Assembly (NCBI RefSeq): GCF_024707125.1
Contig: NZ_JANQAH010000007.1
Coordinates: forward strand, 496,001 to 560,000
Direction: 5' to 3'
Length of the DNA stretch: 64,000 nucleotides
DNA from: Devosia sp.
Lineage (GTDB): Bacteria > Pseudomonadota > Alphaproteobacteria > Rhizobiales > Devosiaceae
Shown: piece by piece, positions 1 to 8,521 of the stretch
Numbering within the stretch: position 1 is the stretch's first letter
How the letters are laid out: the number at the start of each line of letters is the position of its first letter
Program-made: the position numbers and the translations under genes
Notes under the pieces: model-generated
Seen by the model: the letters and a program-made list of their open reading frames with translations, nothing else
Database searches by the model: none
Told to the model about the DNA's origin: nothing

Positions 1-494
1 ACCCGCTTCGCACGCTGATGATGGTCAATGTCATCACCTGGGCCGTCTGCTGCGTCTTCACCGTGCAATCGTCCTTCTGGCTGCTGGCGGCCGGGTGTTT
101 CGTCTGGATGCTCCTTGGCCCCTATGCCGAGGCTGCGGAACATACGACGCTGCAGAAGGTGGTGCCGCTCGAGCGCCAGGGCCGCGTTTTCGGCTTTGCG
201 CAATCGGTCGAACAAGCTGCGTCACCACTGACGGCATTCCTGATCGGGCCACTGACGCAGTTCGTGGTGATTCCGTTCATGACGGATGGGGCAGGGGCCC
301 AGTCTATTGGCTCCTGGTTCGGCACCGGCCCGGCGCGCGGGATTGCCCTGGTCTTCACCGTGGCCGGGTTTTTGGGCCTGTTCGTCACCATCCTGGCGTT
401 CAATTCCCGCTACTATCGGGAATTGTCTGCAGCCTACGCTGCCAACAAGGATGATGATGAAGATGGCGGAGCGGCAGTCGCCAGCCCCGCCTGA
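1..494 (+). CDS. MFS transporter, C-terminal part (5' end outside window)
   Basis: The reading frame is open from base 3 and runs to a TGA at 492-494, so the gene starts upstream of the window. The visible ~160 residues hold alternating hydrophobic helices and short polar loops, including a cytoplasmic loop with QKVVPLERQGRVFGF, a pattern typical of the second half of drug-efflux-like MFS permeases. The tail after the last helix is short and acidic (DDDED). The substrate cannot be told from this part. It converges on the MFS gene at 504-1727, with only 9 bp between the two stop codons. Confidence 0.75.
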   Translation, partial: PLRTLMMVNVITWAVCCVFTVQSSFWLLAAGCFVWMLLGPYAEAAEHTTLQKVVPLERQGRVFGFAQSVEQAASPLTAFLIGPLTQFVVIPFMTDGAGAQSIGSWFGTGPARGIALVFTVAGFLGLFVTILAFNSRYYRELSAAYAANKDDDEDGGAAVASPA

Positions 495-503
495 TCGCCT
501 CAA

Positions 504-1727
504 TTACGCCGGCAGTGCTTCTGCCGGCGTTTCCTTTGTGCTCTTGGGCGGGAAAGCCAAGGCAAGCGCCGCAGCGGCGAGGCCGACGGCCGCCGAAGCC
601 ACGTAGAGCCAGTGGTAGTCACCGAAAGTATCGAACAGCCAACCGCCGCCAACCGGCCCAAAAGCCATGCCGATGGACGAAGTCATGGTGATACCGCCGA
701 GCACGGTGCCCATGACATTGGGCCCGAAATAATCACGCGCCAGCACTGAATAGAGCGGCATCACGCCGCCATAGACGAGGCCCAGCACCACAGCCAGCAT
801 ATAGAAATGCGGCAGCTCGCTGACATAGATATAGCTATAAATTCCAATGGCTTGCATCGCGAGACCAATGACGATGACGCGTTTGACGCCGATCCTGTCG
901 GCCAGGACGCCAAAGATGACGCGGCCGAAAAGCCCAGCAAAACCTTCGACGCTATAGATGCTGGCCGCGGCCAGCGCCGAGGCGCCGCAGAGCATGGCAT
1001 AACTAACCGTATGGAAGATCGGGCCTGAATGCGCGGCGCAGCAGAGGAAAAAGACGCCGGCCAGGATGAAGAACTGAGGCGTGCGGAAGATCGCGCCCAT
1101 ATTGGTCGGCTGAGGCTCGGCCGGGGCAATATCGCTGCCCGGTGACGGCGCTTCGGCCATGACCGCGGGTGCGCGGCGGATCAGGAAAGCCGCCGGAATG
1201 ATGAGCGCTGCAGCAGCAATCGCTGTCATCATCATGGCATTGCGCCAGCCATAGTTAGCGATCAACACTGTCGCCAGCGGCGTGATCGTCATCGGGGCGA
1301 TACCGCCGCCGAGCGAGACGAGCGAGACCGCCAGGCTCCGATGCTTGTCGAACCAGCCAAGCGTGGTTGCGATCAAGGGGGCGAAGAAAGCGCCACCAGA
1401 GGCGCCAACTAGCCCGCCATAGGCAAACTGGAACACCAGAAGATCATTGGCGCGGCTGGCAATAAAGAGACCAAGCCCAAGCAGGACGGCCGCGACCAGA
1501 ACCACCGGCCGCGCGCCGATGCGGTCGGTCAGCGTGCCCCAAAGAAAACCGGCAATACCCATGACGATGAAACCCACCGTCATGGCGCCGGAAATGCCAG
1601 CGCGGGTCCAGCCGGTTTCTTCCGCGATGGGCTGAAGGTAGACAGGCAGGGCGAACATCGCGCCCATCGCCAAACAAGTGATCACTGCGCCGGCTGCGAC
1701 AATGACCCAACCATAGTGCCGTTCCAT
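504..1727 (-). CDS. MFS transporter (OFA/oxalate-formate antiporter-like)
   Basis: 407-residue integral membrane protein beginning MERHYGWVIVAAG, with 12 predicted hydrophobic segments. The loop between helices 2 and 3 (GTLTDRIGARPV) and its repeat in the second half (GVLADRIGVKRVIV) are the MFS A-motif. The layout resembles monocarboxylate/OFA-type transporters, but the substrate is unknown. The frame stays open to 1793; the ATG at 1727 is preferred because a GAGGAGG ribosome site lies 8 bases upstream. The Tn7-like element begins 147 bp upstream of this start, so the gene may be separated from its native promoter. Confidence 0.8.
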   Translation of the reverse strand: MERHYGWVIVAAGAVITCLAMGAMFALPVYLQPIAEETGWTRAGISGAMTVGFIVMGIAGFLWGTLTDRIGARPVVLVAAVLLGLGLFIASRANDLLVFQFAYGGLVGASGGAFFAPLIATTLGWFDKHRSLAVSLVSLGGGIAPMTITPLATVLIANYGWRNAMMMTAIAAAALIIPAAFLIRRAPAVMAEAPSPGSDIAPAEPQPTNMGAIFRTPQFFILAGVFFLCCAAHSGPIFHTVSYAMLCGASALAAASIYSVEGFAGLFGRVIFGVLADRIGVKRVIVIGLAMQAIGIYSYIYVSELPHFYMLAVVLGLVYGGVMPLYSVLARDYFGPNVMGTVLGGITMTSSIGMAFGPVGGGWLFDTFGDYHWLYVASAAVGLAAAALALAFPPKSTKETPAEALPA

Positions 1728-1868
1728 TCGAAGGTCCTCCTCAGGGAATATGCCTTCGCGACGAACGAGACGCCCGGATTTCAACACGCGCAAGGAAAAT
1801 TCGTGAGGATGACCCCGGATGGGCGCACAAACTTATCCACGCTGCCTTGGCAGTTGATATTGTTGCGG

Positions 1869-1873
1869 CTCAA
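1869..1873. repeat. 5-bp target-site duplication, left copy (CTCAA)
   Basis: CTCAA abuts the terminal TGT at 1874. The same five bases abut the terminal ACA at 44886. A 5-bp duplication is the known signature of Tn7-family transposition. Confidence 0.9.
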
Positions 1874-2010
1874 TGTCTCTTACCTCATAAGCTGTCACTC
1901 TCCCGCGCTAAGACGCCCAGAACTCTGTAGTGGTTTACCCCATTAGTTGTCATCGCCTCTGGTCAATAGTTGTCCTCGCAGGGAATTCTGCACGTCAAAA
2001 GCTGTCATCG
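1874..2010. repeat. Left transposon end with four TnsB-type repeats
   Basis: Four related sites share one orientation: ATAAGCTGTCACTC at 1887, ATTAGTTGTCATCGCC at 1942, AATAGTTGTCCTCGC at 1965 and AAAAGCTGTCATCGAC at 1997. The consensus is roughly AATAGYTGTCMTCGMC. Spaced repeats of this kind inside the end are the TnsB binding sites of Tn7-family elements. The binding role is inferred from position, number and matching sites at the right end. Confidence 0.85.
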
Positions 2011-2101
2011 ACTCTCTCCAATATTACCTTTCGAGTTCTATCATCTAGGCGCGGAACAGCGCCAAGAGGCTAGGCGGCAGCTCGACCACAGCGATCGCTG
2101 C

Positions 2102-2157
2102 GTGACGAAGTTCTTTATTTGTTCTTATTTTGCTGTACTCACGTATGCCGCACGTGA
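2102..2157 (+). promoter_or_regulatory. LexA-box promoter, copy 1 (possibly orphan)
   Basis: GTTC at 2110-2113 and GTTC at 2121-2124 are 7 bases apart, the alphaproteobacterial LexA box. It sits between a weak -35 (GTGACG, 2102-2107) and an AT-rich -10 (TTATTT, 2125-2130). A 19-bp inverted repeat, TCACGT-N7-ACGTGA, follows at 2139-2157. The same arrangement recurs at 4859-4914. Here no gene starts directly behind it; the first clear start (2510) is about 350 bp on, so it may drive that gene or be a relic. Confidence 0.65.
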
Positions 2158-2217
2158 CCTCCCCAAAAATCGCCGTTGCAAGCTGACCCCGACGCTCCAT
2201 CGCCAGCAGCGGCTAGC
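2110..2217 (+). repeat. ~108-bp direct repeat, copy 1 (pairs with 4867-4976)
   Basis: Copy 1 and copy 2 (4867-4976) share the LexA box, the TCACGT-N7-ACGTGA palindrome and a downstream stretch ending CCAGCAGCGGCTAGC. The copies are imperfect. Similarity stops right after GCTAGC, just before the coding region in copy 2. Confidence 0.75.
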
Positions 2218-2509
2218 CGCCCAGCGACTCGTCAGGCACCAAGGGAAGTAATTTGGTGATCGGGCGTTGTTGTCTCATGGAGCAGATAAGTACCCCACGG
2301 TTGTAACGAGCCTGCCAACGACGAAATCGGCGTTTATCGATTGCACCGGAGGGACATGGGTTGGAATCTGAGTTTGGTACCCGTGCGCCTGTGGGATTGT
2401 AGGCTATCTTTCATGCGAAACTGGGGGCCGTTGGTGCTACTGCCAATGTGATCCTTTACGGGTGCCTAGCCTGGGCGCTCTATGATTTATGACGACGGGG
2501 GGAGAGAAA

Positions 2510-3262
2510 ATGGGTGATTGGGCCATCGGCAAGGATTGGATGTCGAAGATGGGATCGATCGGAGAAAAAACACTTGGCCCCGTTGCGATCTACCGTGGAC
2601 AGCATGCGGAGCAATCGCAGGGAAATCGCGATCTGTTCAAGAAAGAGGATGACTGGGCGGATTTGAGCCAGGCGCACGCGTCAGCCTATAGTGCGCTGGT
2701 CAATTTTCTTTCCCGAGTGGCAGGAAAGCCGATCCCAAAGGAAAGGGTGGATGCTCAGGGGCAGGCCACTTTAATCGCCCACTTCCTGCAAGGTATTCCA
2801 CTTGCTGAAACGGCCATTGTCGAGGGGCTTTACCCTCAAGCAGCGACGCTATTGCGCCAACAGCATGAGATCATCGCCGCAGTCGAGGAATACACCGCAG
2901 GGCGCCGGAAGGATGCGAAAACACCGCATGCCACTATTGGCGTTCTTCGCGATATGGGGCGCGTCTACGGTGACCTGAGTGGGGCGGCGCACGTGTCGCA
3001 GGCAGAACTCCTCAAGAATTTCGTTGTGATCGAAATCGGGGAGGAGCGAGCGCCCTCGTTACTCCCTGTTTATCGAGGTGAACTGTCCCGCAATCTCTAC
3101 GCTCTGCAGACCAGCTATATGATTATGGCTGCTTGGCTCGCCAGCGATATCCATGGCTCGCTTTCCGGCGACAAACTTAATGCTGATGAGAGCAAGCTTC
3201 TCGCTCTTTCTCAGGCCCTGTTGGTTGAGACAGGATTGGTGAACTTTGAACCCACTACCTAA
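2510..3262 (+). CDS. Hypothetical helical protein (DUF5677-like?)
   Basis: 250 residues and largely alpha-helical. I do not recognise the family with certainty. A central stretch with YPQAATLLRQQHEII and later VYGDLSGAAHVSQAELL recalls DUF5677/HEPN-like proteins, which often have a helix with paired aromatic/arginine residues followed by a Y..LS..AH motif. That is only a resemblance. The frame opens at 2489, but GGGGGGAGAG just before the ATG at 2510 favours the later start. It is the leftmost cargo gene and lies between the two LexA-promoter repeats. Confidence 0.6.
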   Translation: MGDWAIGKDWMSKMGSIGEKTLGPVAIYRGQHAEQSQGNRDLFKKEDDWADLSQAHASAYSALVNFLSRVAGKPIPKERVDAQGQATLIAHFLQGIPLAETAIVEGLYPQAATLLRQQHEIIAAVEEYTAGRRKDAKTPHATIGVLRDMGRVYGDLSGAAHVSQAELLKNFVVIEIGEERAPSLLPVYRGELSRNLYALQTSYMIMAAWLASDIHGSLSGDKLNADESKLLALSQALLVETGLVNFEPTT

Positions 3263-3263
3263 G

Positions 3264-3687
3264 TTAGGAGGCGACGCTGAATTCCTTCGAGCTCGCCAAT
3301 GGCTTTGGCAGTTGCCACCGTTGCAGGCGGGGCACCCCTCGCCTTGCCACTCCTTGTTTGCCAGCGCCCAGCTCATCTGAATCCCAAATAGGAGGGCGCA
3401 AACTGGCGGCGGCTTTAAGTCTGACGGATGGGGCCTGCGACAGAGACTTCGCCATCGTGCACGCTCCCAGAATGCCGCGAAGCTCTTCTACCGTTCCTCC
3501 TGCTGCCAGAAACGCACCAACTTCGCCATCGATAGCTGTGATATCCGGACGCGGTCGCAAGCCTAGCGTCATATGAACATATAGATCCAGCTTGCGGAGA
3601 TTCGGCGATGATGATCCCAAGAGCATCAAATTGTGGCATCTCAGGCTTTGATGAACGGGCCATGTGGAGGCCGTCAGATGGCCCCAT
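3264..3687 (-). other. Unrecognised minus-strand frames, possibly a broken gene
   Basis: Two overlapping minus-strand frames (3264-3629 and 3415-3687) look partly protein-like. One contains LRKLDLYVHMTLGLRPRPD and a helical EVGAFLAAGGTVEELRGIL segment; the other begins MARSSKPEMPQFDALGIII. They could be one gene with a frameshift near 3600. I cannot assign a family, and chance open frames are possible. Confidence 0.25.
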
Positions 3688-4638
3688 TTAGCGCGTTGGA
3701 CCTAAGGCATGTCGTTTGTCCAAAAACGCCGCGATGGCCACTTCCGGTCCATGAATAGTCAGATCATCGTGCAGGTCCTCAAGGGTTAAGAAGGACGCTT
3801 CCTGGAGCCGTTCGTCGAGAGTTCGCTCAATGGGTCCGTGAGTGATCTGCTCGATGAGGCTTTTCAGACGCGAAAGTTTGGCCTGGCGAAAGGCGTCTTG
3901 GGCATCTTTCAGAAGCTGATGGTTGGTTTTTACAACATTTGCCTCGTTTACAATGTCTATTGTCAACTCCAATTGATGGTACCTTTCAAGAACGATGAGG
4001 GATAAGCCTCGTAGAGTGGATAGGACATAAAGATTTCTGTATGCGATCTTCTTGTCAGATGTGAGTTCACTGCCGAATTTTGCTTCAAGTGCCTCTATGG
4101 TGTCGTGGACAATTAGCACTGGATCAAAGTGTGCCGCGTCTTCGGAAAACAGACTCAAAATGATATCGAGCGCGCCATCGGAATGGCGGAATTGATTGTA
4201 GGGTATCTCGGATAAATACCGATTGCGGTAGCGATGTACTGTACCCATACCAAACGGGTTGCTAGATCGAAGAAACTGGCGCTGACCCGCGCCGCCCGTC
4301 AGGTGCAAAACCGTTTGGTGAAGGTTTATCTCGCGCAATGCGTTTCGCGTGCTCTTTGAGCGAAAGTTGTCTCCGTAGCGGACTTGGCCCTCGGTTCGAA
4401 CAATCGTGGTAAAATACTCGAGCATCCGAAACGGCATAAGCGGGTCGTGCCGCGTTTGGAATTCGACCTGATGTGTACTTTTTTTGTCTTCTGAAATGCG
4501 CAGAAGGTCTGCACGCCGCTCATGCTCATACACGGCTTGCGTGTCCAAATCCCCCGAGGTCGGAATCTCTAGAAAATGGCACAACTGATCCGAACCTTGC
4601 CTGAGTGCACGTTTAATGACGATGTCGTAGTCGCCCAT
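3688..4638 (-). CDS. Rpn-type PD-(D/E)XK nuclease-like protein
   Basis: 316 residues. The N-terminal third has the layout of the Rpn/YhgA-like (DUF4351-associated) nuclease family: ERRADLLRI, then HQVEFQTRHDPLMPFRMLEY. The D and the E-x-Q pair fit the PD-(D/E)XK core, with Q in the usual K place as in many of these proteins. The middle and C-terminus are helical. Family members are linked to RecA-independent recombination and mobile DNA. The gene points away from the LexA-controlled operon at 4990. Its start codon is 338 bp from the next gene, so the two share a divergent intergenic region. Confidence 0.7.
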   Translation of the reverse strand: MGDYDIVIKRALRQGSDQLCHFLEIPTSGDLDTQAVYEHERRADLLRISEDKKSTHQVEFQTRHDPLMPFRMLEYFTTIVRTEGQVRYGDNFRSKSTRNALREINLHQTVLHLTGGAGQRQFLRSSNPFGMGTVHRYRNRYLSEIPYNQFRHSDGALDIILSLFSEDAAHFDPVLIVHDTIEALEAKFGSELTSDKKIAYRNLYVLSTLRGLSLIVLERYHQLELTIDIVNEANVVKTNHQLLKDAQDAFRQAKLSRLKSLIEQITHGPIERTLDERLQEASFLTLEDLHDDLTIHGPEVAIAAFLDKRHALGPTR

Positions 4639-4858
4639 TCAGATTATTGTCTCCCGAAACTATGAAAGGTCCAAACGATCTAATCCAAAAACCCAAAAAA
4701 ATCATGAGTGTGAGTGATTTGGATGGAGCCCGCTCAAGGGGTCTCTTGAAGTCTCAAATGACCACGCCCTCCAATCAGTAAACCCATTCGGAAGCAAGCG
4801 CCCCCTAACCAGACTTCGGGTCAGGCGGAAACACAACTTTTCCCAGCTACATTGCTGC

Positions 4859-4914
4859 TTGACAATGTTCTCTATTTGTTCTTTTTAACAATCGCTCACG
4901 TATGCAGCACGTGA
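4859..4914 (+). promoter_or_regulatory. LexA-repressed promoter of the AAA+/M41 operon
   Basis: TTGACA (4859-4864) is followed after 17 bases by TTTTTA (4882-4887). The spacer holds GTTC (4867-4870), 7 bases, GTTC (4878-4881), the alphaproteobacterial LexA box, so bound LexA should block polymerase. A palindrome TCACGTATGCAGCACGTGA (4896-4914) lies at or just past the start of transcription and is conserved in copy 1, suggesting a second regulator. The rest of the 340-bp intergenic region upstream shows nothing I recognise. Confidence 0.8.
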
Positions 4915-4976
4915 CCTCCCAGAAAATCCCGCCGCTTTGAACTGACCGCGACACTCCGTGGCCAGCAGCGGCTAGC
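4867..4976 (+). repeat. ~110-bp direct repeat, copy 2 (pairs with 2110-2217)
   Basis: It holds the same elements in the same order as copy 1 and ends GCTAGC at 4971-4976, just before the coding region. The two copies bracket a 2.65-kb segment containing the genes at 2510-3262 and 3688-4638. Confidence 0.75.
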
Positions 4977-4989
4977 TATGGAGGACGTG

Positions 4990-7047
4990 ATGCAAGAGAC
5001 ATCCGCCCACGACCAAGCGCAGGCTGACATCCTCGCGCGCGCCTACCTGGACTCCCTGGCTCAGGCCGAAGGCATCAAGATGAAGAGAAGCATGCTGCGG
5101 GGCAATCACGTTCACAACAATCTGGTTGATACGGTCCTCGACGACCTGGACGCGGACGAGGGCAAGTCCTCCCCACAAATGCGTGCGGACGTGGCAATGG
5201 CCGCCGTTCTGATTGCCCGTGAAATCGCTCAGCACAAGGGACTGGCGCGTCTTCTGCGCAAGGAGTGTCCTGTCGTTGTAATCAACACGCGCACATCAGA
5301 CATGGTTGAGCAGATCAGCGACGTCGTCACCGCATGCATTTTGCCCGCGGCTCCAAATCGCCGACACGTTGTTGCACGAGATGGCTCCGAAAAATCGCAC
5401 ATGCCCAGCCGCGGCAATAGCGAGGTGATCGAGGCCCGAAGCCGGAGCTGGCCGATCGTCGGCATCGCCCCTTCGCCGAAGAAGCAGTTGCCGAGCAGCC
5501 TCATGCGCATGATGCAGTACGAGCTGTCGATCCCACCAATCGACCGGTGGTCCCTCAGCTTGGTCTTGGAAGCAATCACAGGTACCGCATATGGCGGCGA
5601 GATCGATGACCAGTTGCTCCGGAATATCGACTACACTGACCTGTCCTTGGCCATCCACAGAGACCTGACGCCCGAACTGTGCCTTGAGCGCCTCGCTGAA
5701 ATGGTCGGCAAGAAGACGAACGTCGACATTGATGGCCCCGCGCTTGAACAGTTGGCGGGATATGGAGAGGCGAAGGACTGGGGGCTCGAGCTCATCCACG
5801 ACATCACTGAGTACCGGGCAGGGCGCCTTGCCTGGTCTGATGTGGACCATAGCGGCCTGCTGCTCAGTGGTCCTCCTGGCGTTGGAAAAACGCAGTTCGC
5901 CAAGGCACTGGCGAAGTCAGCTAATGTACCACTGATTGCGACGTCCGTCGCAGATTGGAACGCTGCGAGCTATTTGTCCGGCACCCTGCAGGCCATCCGA
6001 GACGTCTTTGGCCAGGCCAAGCGTGCGGCACCCGCCGTTCTTTTCATCGATGAAATTGACGGCATCAGCAATCGCTCGACGATCAGCGGCGAGTATGTCG
6101 AATACTGGAGCCAGATCGTCAATTTGCTGCTCGAATGTCTGGCTGGCGTCGAGGACAGGGAAGGCGTCGTGGTAGTCGCAGCGACCAACCATCCAGATCG
6201 GATCGACCCAGCAATTGTCAGGGCAGGTCGGCTTGATCACCACATCGAATTGGAAAAGCCCGACCTGGCTTCGCTGGCGAAAATCTTCAGATTTCACCTC
6301 GGTGAGGCAGTTCTCGCTGATGTCGACCTGATGCCAATAGCCATGGCGTCACGTGGTGCCACCGGCGCCGACGTCGAGGCCTGGGTTCGTCGCGGCAGGG
6401 CGGCAGCCCGACGTGCTCGCCGCGATATTGAGGTTGACGATCTTCTTGCCCAAATCTGGAACGGGCGACATGCACTTCTAGAAGACCATCTCGGGCGCGT
6501 CGCGCTGCATGAAGCCGGCCATGTGCTGGCATCGCTTCTCCTCGGCGCTGGGGATGTAGTGGGGGTCTCCCTTCACGCAAACGGCGGTGAAGCCGAGCTG
6601 CAGGCAGAAATTCGCGGAACGATGACAGCATCGGAGGTCGAACGTCATATCGTCGTTGCGCTGGCGGGTCGCGCTGCGGAAATCCTCGTGCTCGGGAGTG
6701 CAAGCATCGGGGCAGGAAACGGCACTTCGTCAGACTTGGCGCGTGCGACGGAATTGGCGCGCAAGCTTGAAATCCAATACGGCTTGGGCGTTTTTGGCCC
6801 TGCCTTTGTCCTCGGGCAGCCGGCTGACCGTCTCTATTCCGGCGGAGCATTGTTGAGCGCGATCGGCAAGCGCTTGGAGGCCGCCGAACAGCGGGCTGCG
6901 ACCATCCTGAAAGAAAACCAGGGTGTCTTGCTGCGCCTGGCCGATGAACTCTGCGCGCGTCGCTACCTGTCCGGCGACGAGGTGAATGACATTGTCGACG
7001 GTTTTACCTCGACGGCTACCGTGGCAACGAACGAGGCAGCAGAATGA
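4990..7047 (+). CDS. Soluble FtsH-like AAA+ ATPase / M41 zinc metalloprotease
   Basis: 685 residues. The N-terminal ~270 residues are polar, match nothing I know, and lack the two membrane helices of housekeeping FtsH. The AAA+ module follows: Walker A GPPGVGKT at ~294-301, Walker B LFIDEID at ~351-357, and a second region of homology ATNHPDRIDPAIVRAGRLD. The M41 peptidase comes next, with HEAGH at 507-511 and the third zinc ligand D582 in GTSSDLARATELA. Both activities therefore look intact. ATG 4990 is preferred to 4978 because GGAGG lies 5 bases before it. The gene heads an operon behind a LexA box. A regulated cytosolic protease in a defence or stress system is an inference. Confidence 0.85.
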   Translation: MQETSAHDQAQADILARAYLDSLAQAEGIKMKRSMLRGNHVHNNLVDTVLDDLDADEGKSSPQMRADVAMAAVLIAREIAQHKGLARLLRKECPVVVINTRTSDMVEQISDVVTACILPAAPNRRHVVARDGSEKSHMPSRGNSEVIEARSRSWPIVGIAPSPKKQLPSSLMRMMQYELSIPPIDRWSLSLVLEAITGTAYGGEIDDQLLRNIDYTDLSLAIHRDLTPELCLERLAEMVGKKTNVDIDGPALEQLAGYGEAKDWGLELIHDITEYRAGRLAWSDVDHSGLLLSGPPGVGKTQFAKALAKSANVPLIATSVADWNAASYLSGTLQAIRDVFGQAKRAAPAVLFIDEIDGISNRSTISGEYVEYWSQIVNLLLECLAGVEDREGVVVVAATNHPDRIDPAIVRAGRLDHHIELEKPDLASLAKIFRFHLGEAVLADVDLMPIAMASRGATGADVEAWVRRGRAAARRARRDIEVDDLLAQIWNGRHALLEDHLGRVALHEAGHVLASLLLGAGDVVGVSLHANGGEAELQAEIRGTMTASEVERHIVVALAGRAAEILVLGSASIGAGNGTSSDLARATELARKLEIQYGLGVFGPAFVLGQPADRLYSGGALLSAIGKRLEAAEQRAATILKENQGVLLRLADELCARRYLSGDEVNDIVDGFTSTATVATNEAAE

Positions 7048-7253
7048 GCAGCTTCATTGGATACTCTGCGGGTGTGCTCGGCGGTCACGCACGGGAGGAG
7101 GTCGATCGCCTTCTAGATGCGGCAGATAACTTCTCGGCGCAGCACGATCTCGATGCCGACGATGTCCTCGGCGAAATCGCGAAGGTCCTCAATCGGCGTG
7201 TCGAATTCGCCAGATTGCGCAAGCGCTTCGGCGTCACCCTGCCTACACGATAG
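7044..7253 (+). CDS. Small helical protein, partner of the AAA+/M41 protease
   Basis: 69 residues, overlapping the protease stop codon by 4 bases (ATGA), which implies translational coupling. It is charged and helical (HAREEVDRLLDAADNF, EIAKVLNRRVEFARLRKRFG). No family is recognised. The tight coupling suggests an adaptor, inhibitor or substrate of the protease; that is inference. Confidence 0.65.
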   Translation: MSSFIGYSAGVLGGHAREEVDRLLDAADNFSAQHDLDADDVLGEIAKVLNRRVEFARLRKRFGVTLPTR

Positions 7254-7262
7254 CTGTTGATC

Positions 7263-7288
7263 GGGCAGGGGAGTTCGCCCTCCTGCCC
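7263..7288 (+). terminator. Hairpin between the 69-aa gene and the phosphoesterase
   Basis: GGGCAGG (7263-7269) pairs perfectly with CCTGCCC (7282-7288). The T run after it is weak, so it may be a partial terminator or attenuator that lowers expression of the downstream phosphoesterase. Confidence 0.4.
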
Positions 7289-7354
7289 ACTTCTAAATCC
7301 ACCCCACCACCACGAATTTCACCCCTGTCCTGTAGGGTAAGGCGGAGCTTTGCC

Positions 7355-8146
7355 ATGAGAGGCTGGATTTTTAGCGATACCCATATCCCTAACGTCGACC
7401 ACCCCATCCAACAGGTTTTTCCCACAATACCGGAAGCGGACCTTTGCATCTGCGCTGGCGACATCGTCGAATCCGATCCAGTCGCCAGCGTGTGTTGGTT
7501 GGCCCAGCACATCAGACCGCACATGCAGGTGGTCTTCGTCATGGGCAACCATGAATTCTACAACCTCGAGAGCACCATGGAGCGAGATCGTGAGAGGGCC
7601 AGAATTGCCGCGATCCAGTTCGACATTGATCTCCTCGACGATGCCGCAGTGACCATTGATGGCGTTCTATTCGCGGGAACGACGTTGTGGTCTGACTTCG
7701 CAATTCTCGCCGGAGACGATCTGGCGAAGAGAGAGAATGCTATGGCTGAGGCCGGCCGCGGGCTTAACGATTTTCGTCTCATCAGGACCAGGGAGAACTC
7801 ATCTGAAACGTGGACACCCCATCTGGCCCGAATGCAACATTTCCAATCCCGGTATTGGCTAGATCAGGTGCTAGCGAGCCATATCGGCCCTCGAGTGGTG
7901 GTTAGCCATCACGCTCCGCACCCGCTATCGATAGCACCAGAATTCGCCAAGGATCCAGTAACCGCCGCATTCGTCTCGGATTTGAGCGACGTCATCATGC
8001 GCAACCAGCCGAACCTCTGGATTCATGGTCACACGCACTCGTCCTTCAACTACAGTATCGGGGTTACCAAGGTTAGGTGTAATCCAAAGGGGTACCGGCA
8101 CGAGAGAGTGGCCGGATACGATCCGGGCCTTATCGTTGAAATATAG
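7355..8146 (+). CDS. Calcineurin-like metallophosphoesterase
   Basis: 263 residues with the whole metal-binding set of the family in order: DTH near the N-terminus (SDTHIPN), GD (CAGDIVE), GNHE (VMGNHEFY), then HH (SHHAPHP) and GHTH (IHGHTHSSF). Members are two-metal phosphodiesterases or phosphatases acting on nucleotides, nucleic acids or phosphoproteins; the substrate cannot be told here. GGAG lies 8 bases before the ATG. It is 101 bp downstream of the 69-aa gene in the same direction, so it is probably part of the LexA-controlled operon. No signal peptide is seen, so it should be cytosolic. Confidence 0.85.
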   Translation: MRGWIFSDTHIPNVDHPIQQVFPTIPEADLCICAGDIVESDPVASVCWLAQHIRPHMQVVFVMGNHEFYNLESTMERDRERARIAAIQFDIDLLDDAAVTIDGVLFAGTTLWSDFAILAGDDLAKRENAMAEAGRGLNDFRLIRTRENSSETWTPHLARMQHFQSRYWLDQVLASHIGPRVVVSHHAPHPLSIAPEFAKDPVTAAFVSDLSDVIMRNQPNLWIHGHTHSSFNYSIGVTKVRCNPKGYRHERVAGYDPGLIVEI

Positions 8147-8521
8147 CGGGTCCTGACTTTGCCGGATTATGCTGACGATCGAGATGGCTCCAAATAATTA
8201 CGGTGGCGTGTGCGAGGAGTGAGCCCGTCACGACGACTGCGTCGGAACGACCAGAGAACGCCGTTGCGAGCAAGGGTATCGTCGCCAGAAAATGGTTGGA
8301 TGCGAAGCTGAGCTAGTCCTAGGTGTATAGGAGGGCGAGTAAGAAGCGCCTGACAATGGCCGCATCCTCTAGTCGAGCTCGACGCAGAAAACTTATTGAG
8401 TAACCCGATTGATTTGCTCATCAGCAGACCACATCTTTGCGTTTGGTTTCGAGAATTCCGAGGGTGTCGAACGCGCAGGAAATAGCGTGACGAAATCGAT
8501 AGGACGATTGGGGGAAGAGAC
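8147..8521. other. Intergenic region upstream of the OLD gene
   Basis: 375 bp without a convincing gene. It must hold the promoter of the OLD nuclease. I found no LexA box or clear palindrome here; a GGGGGAAGAG ribosome site sits at its right edge. Confidence 0.4.

Noticed and set aside
2356..2451. 31-codon frame after GGAGGG at 2356
   Set aside because: The spacing to the ATG is only two bases and the peptide resembles nothing known.
4990..7047. Housekeeping FtsH
   Set aside because: The membrane helices are missing, the N-terminus is unrelated, and the gene is inside the transposon behind a LexA box.
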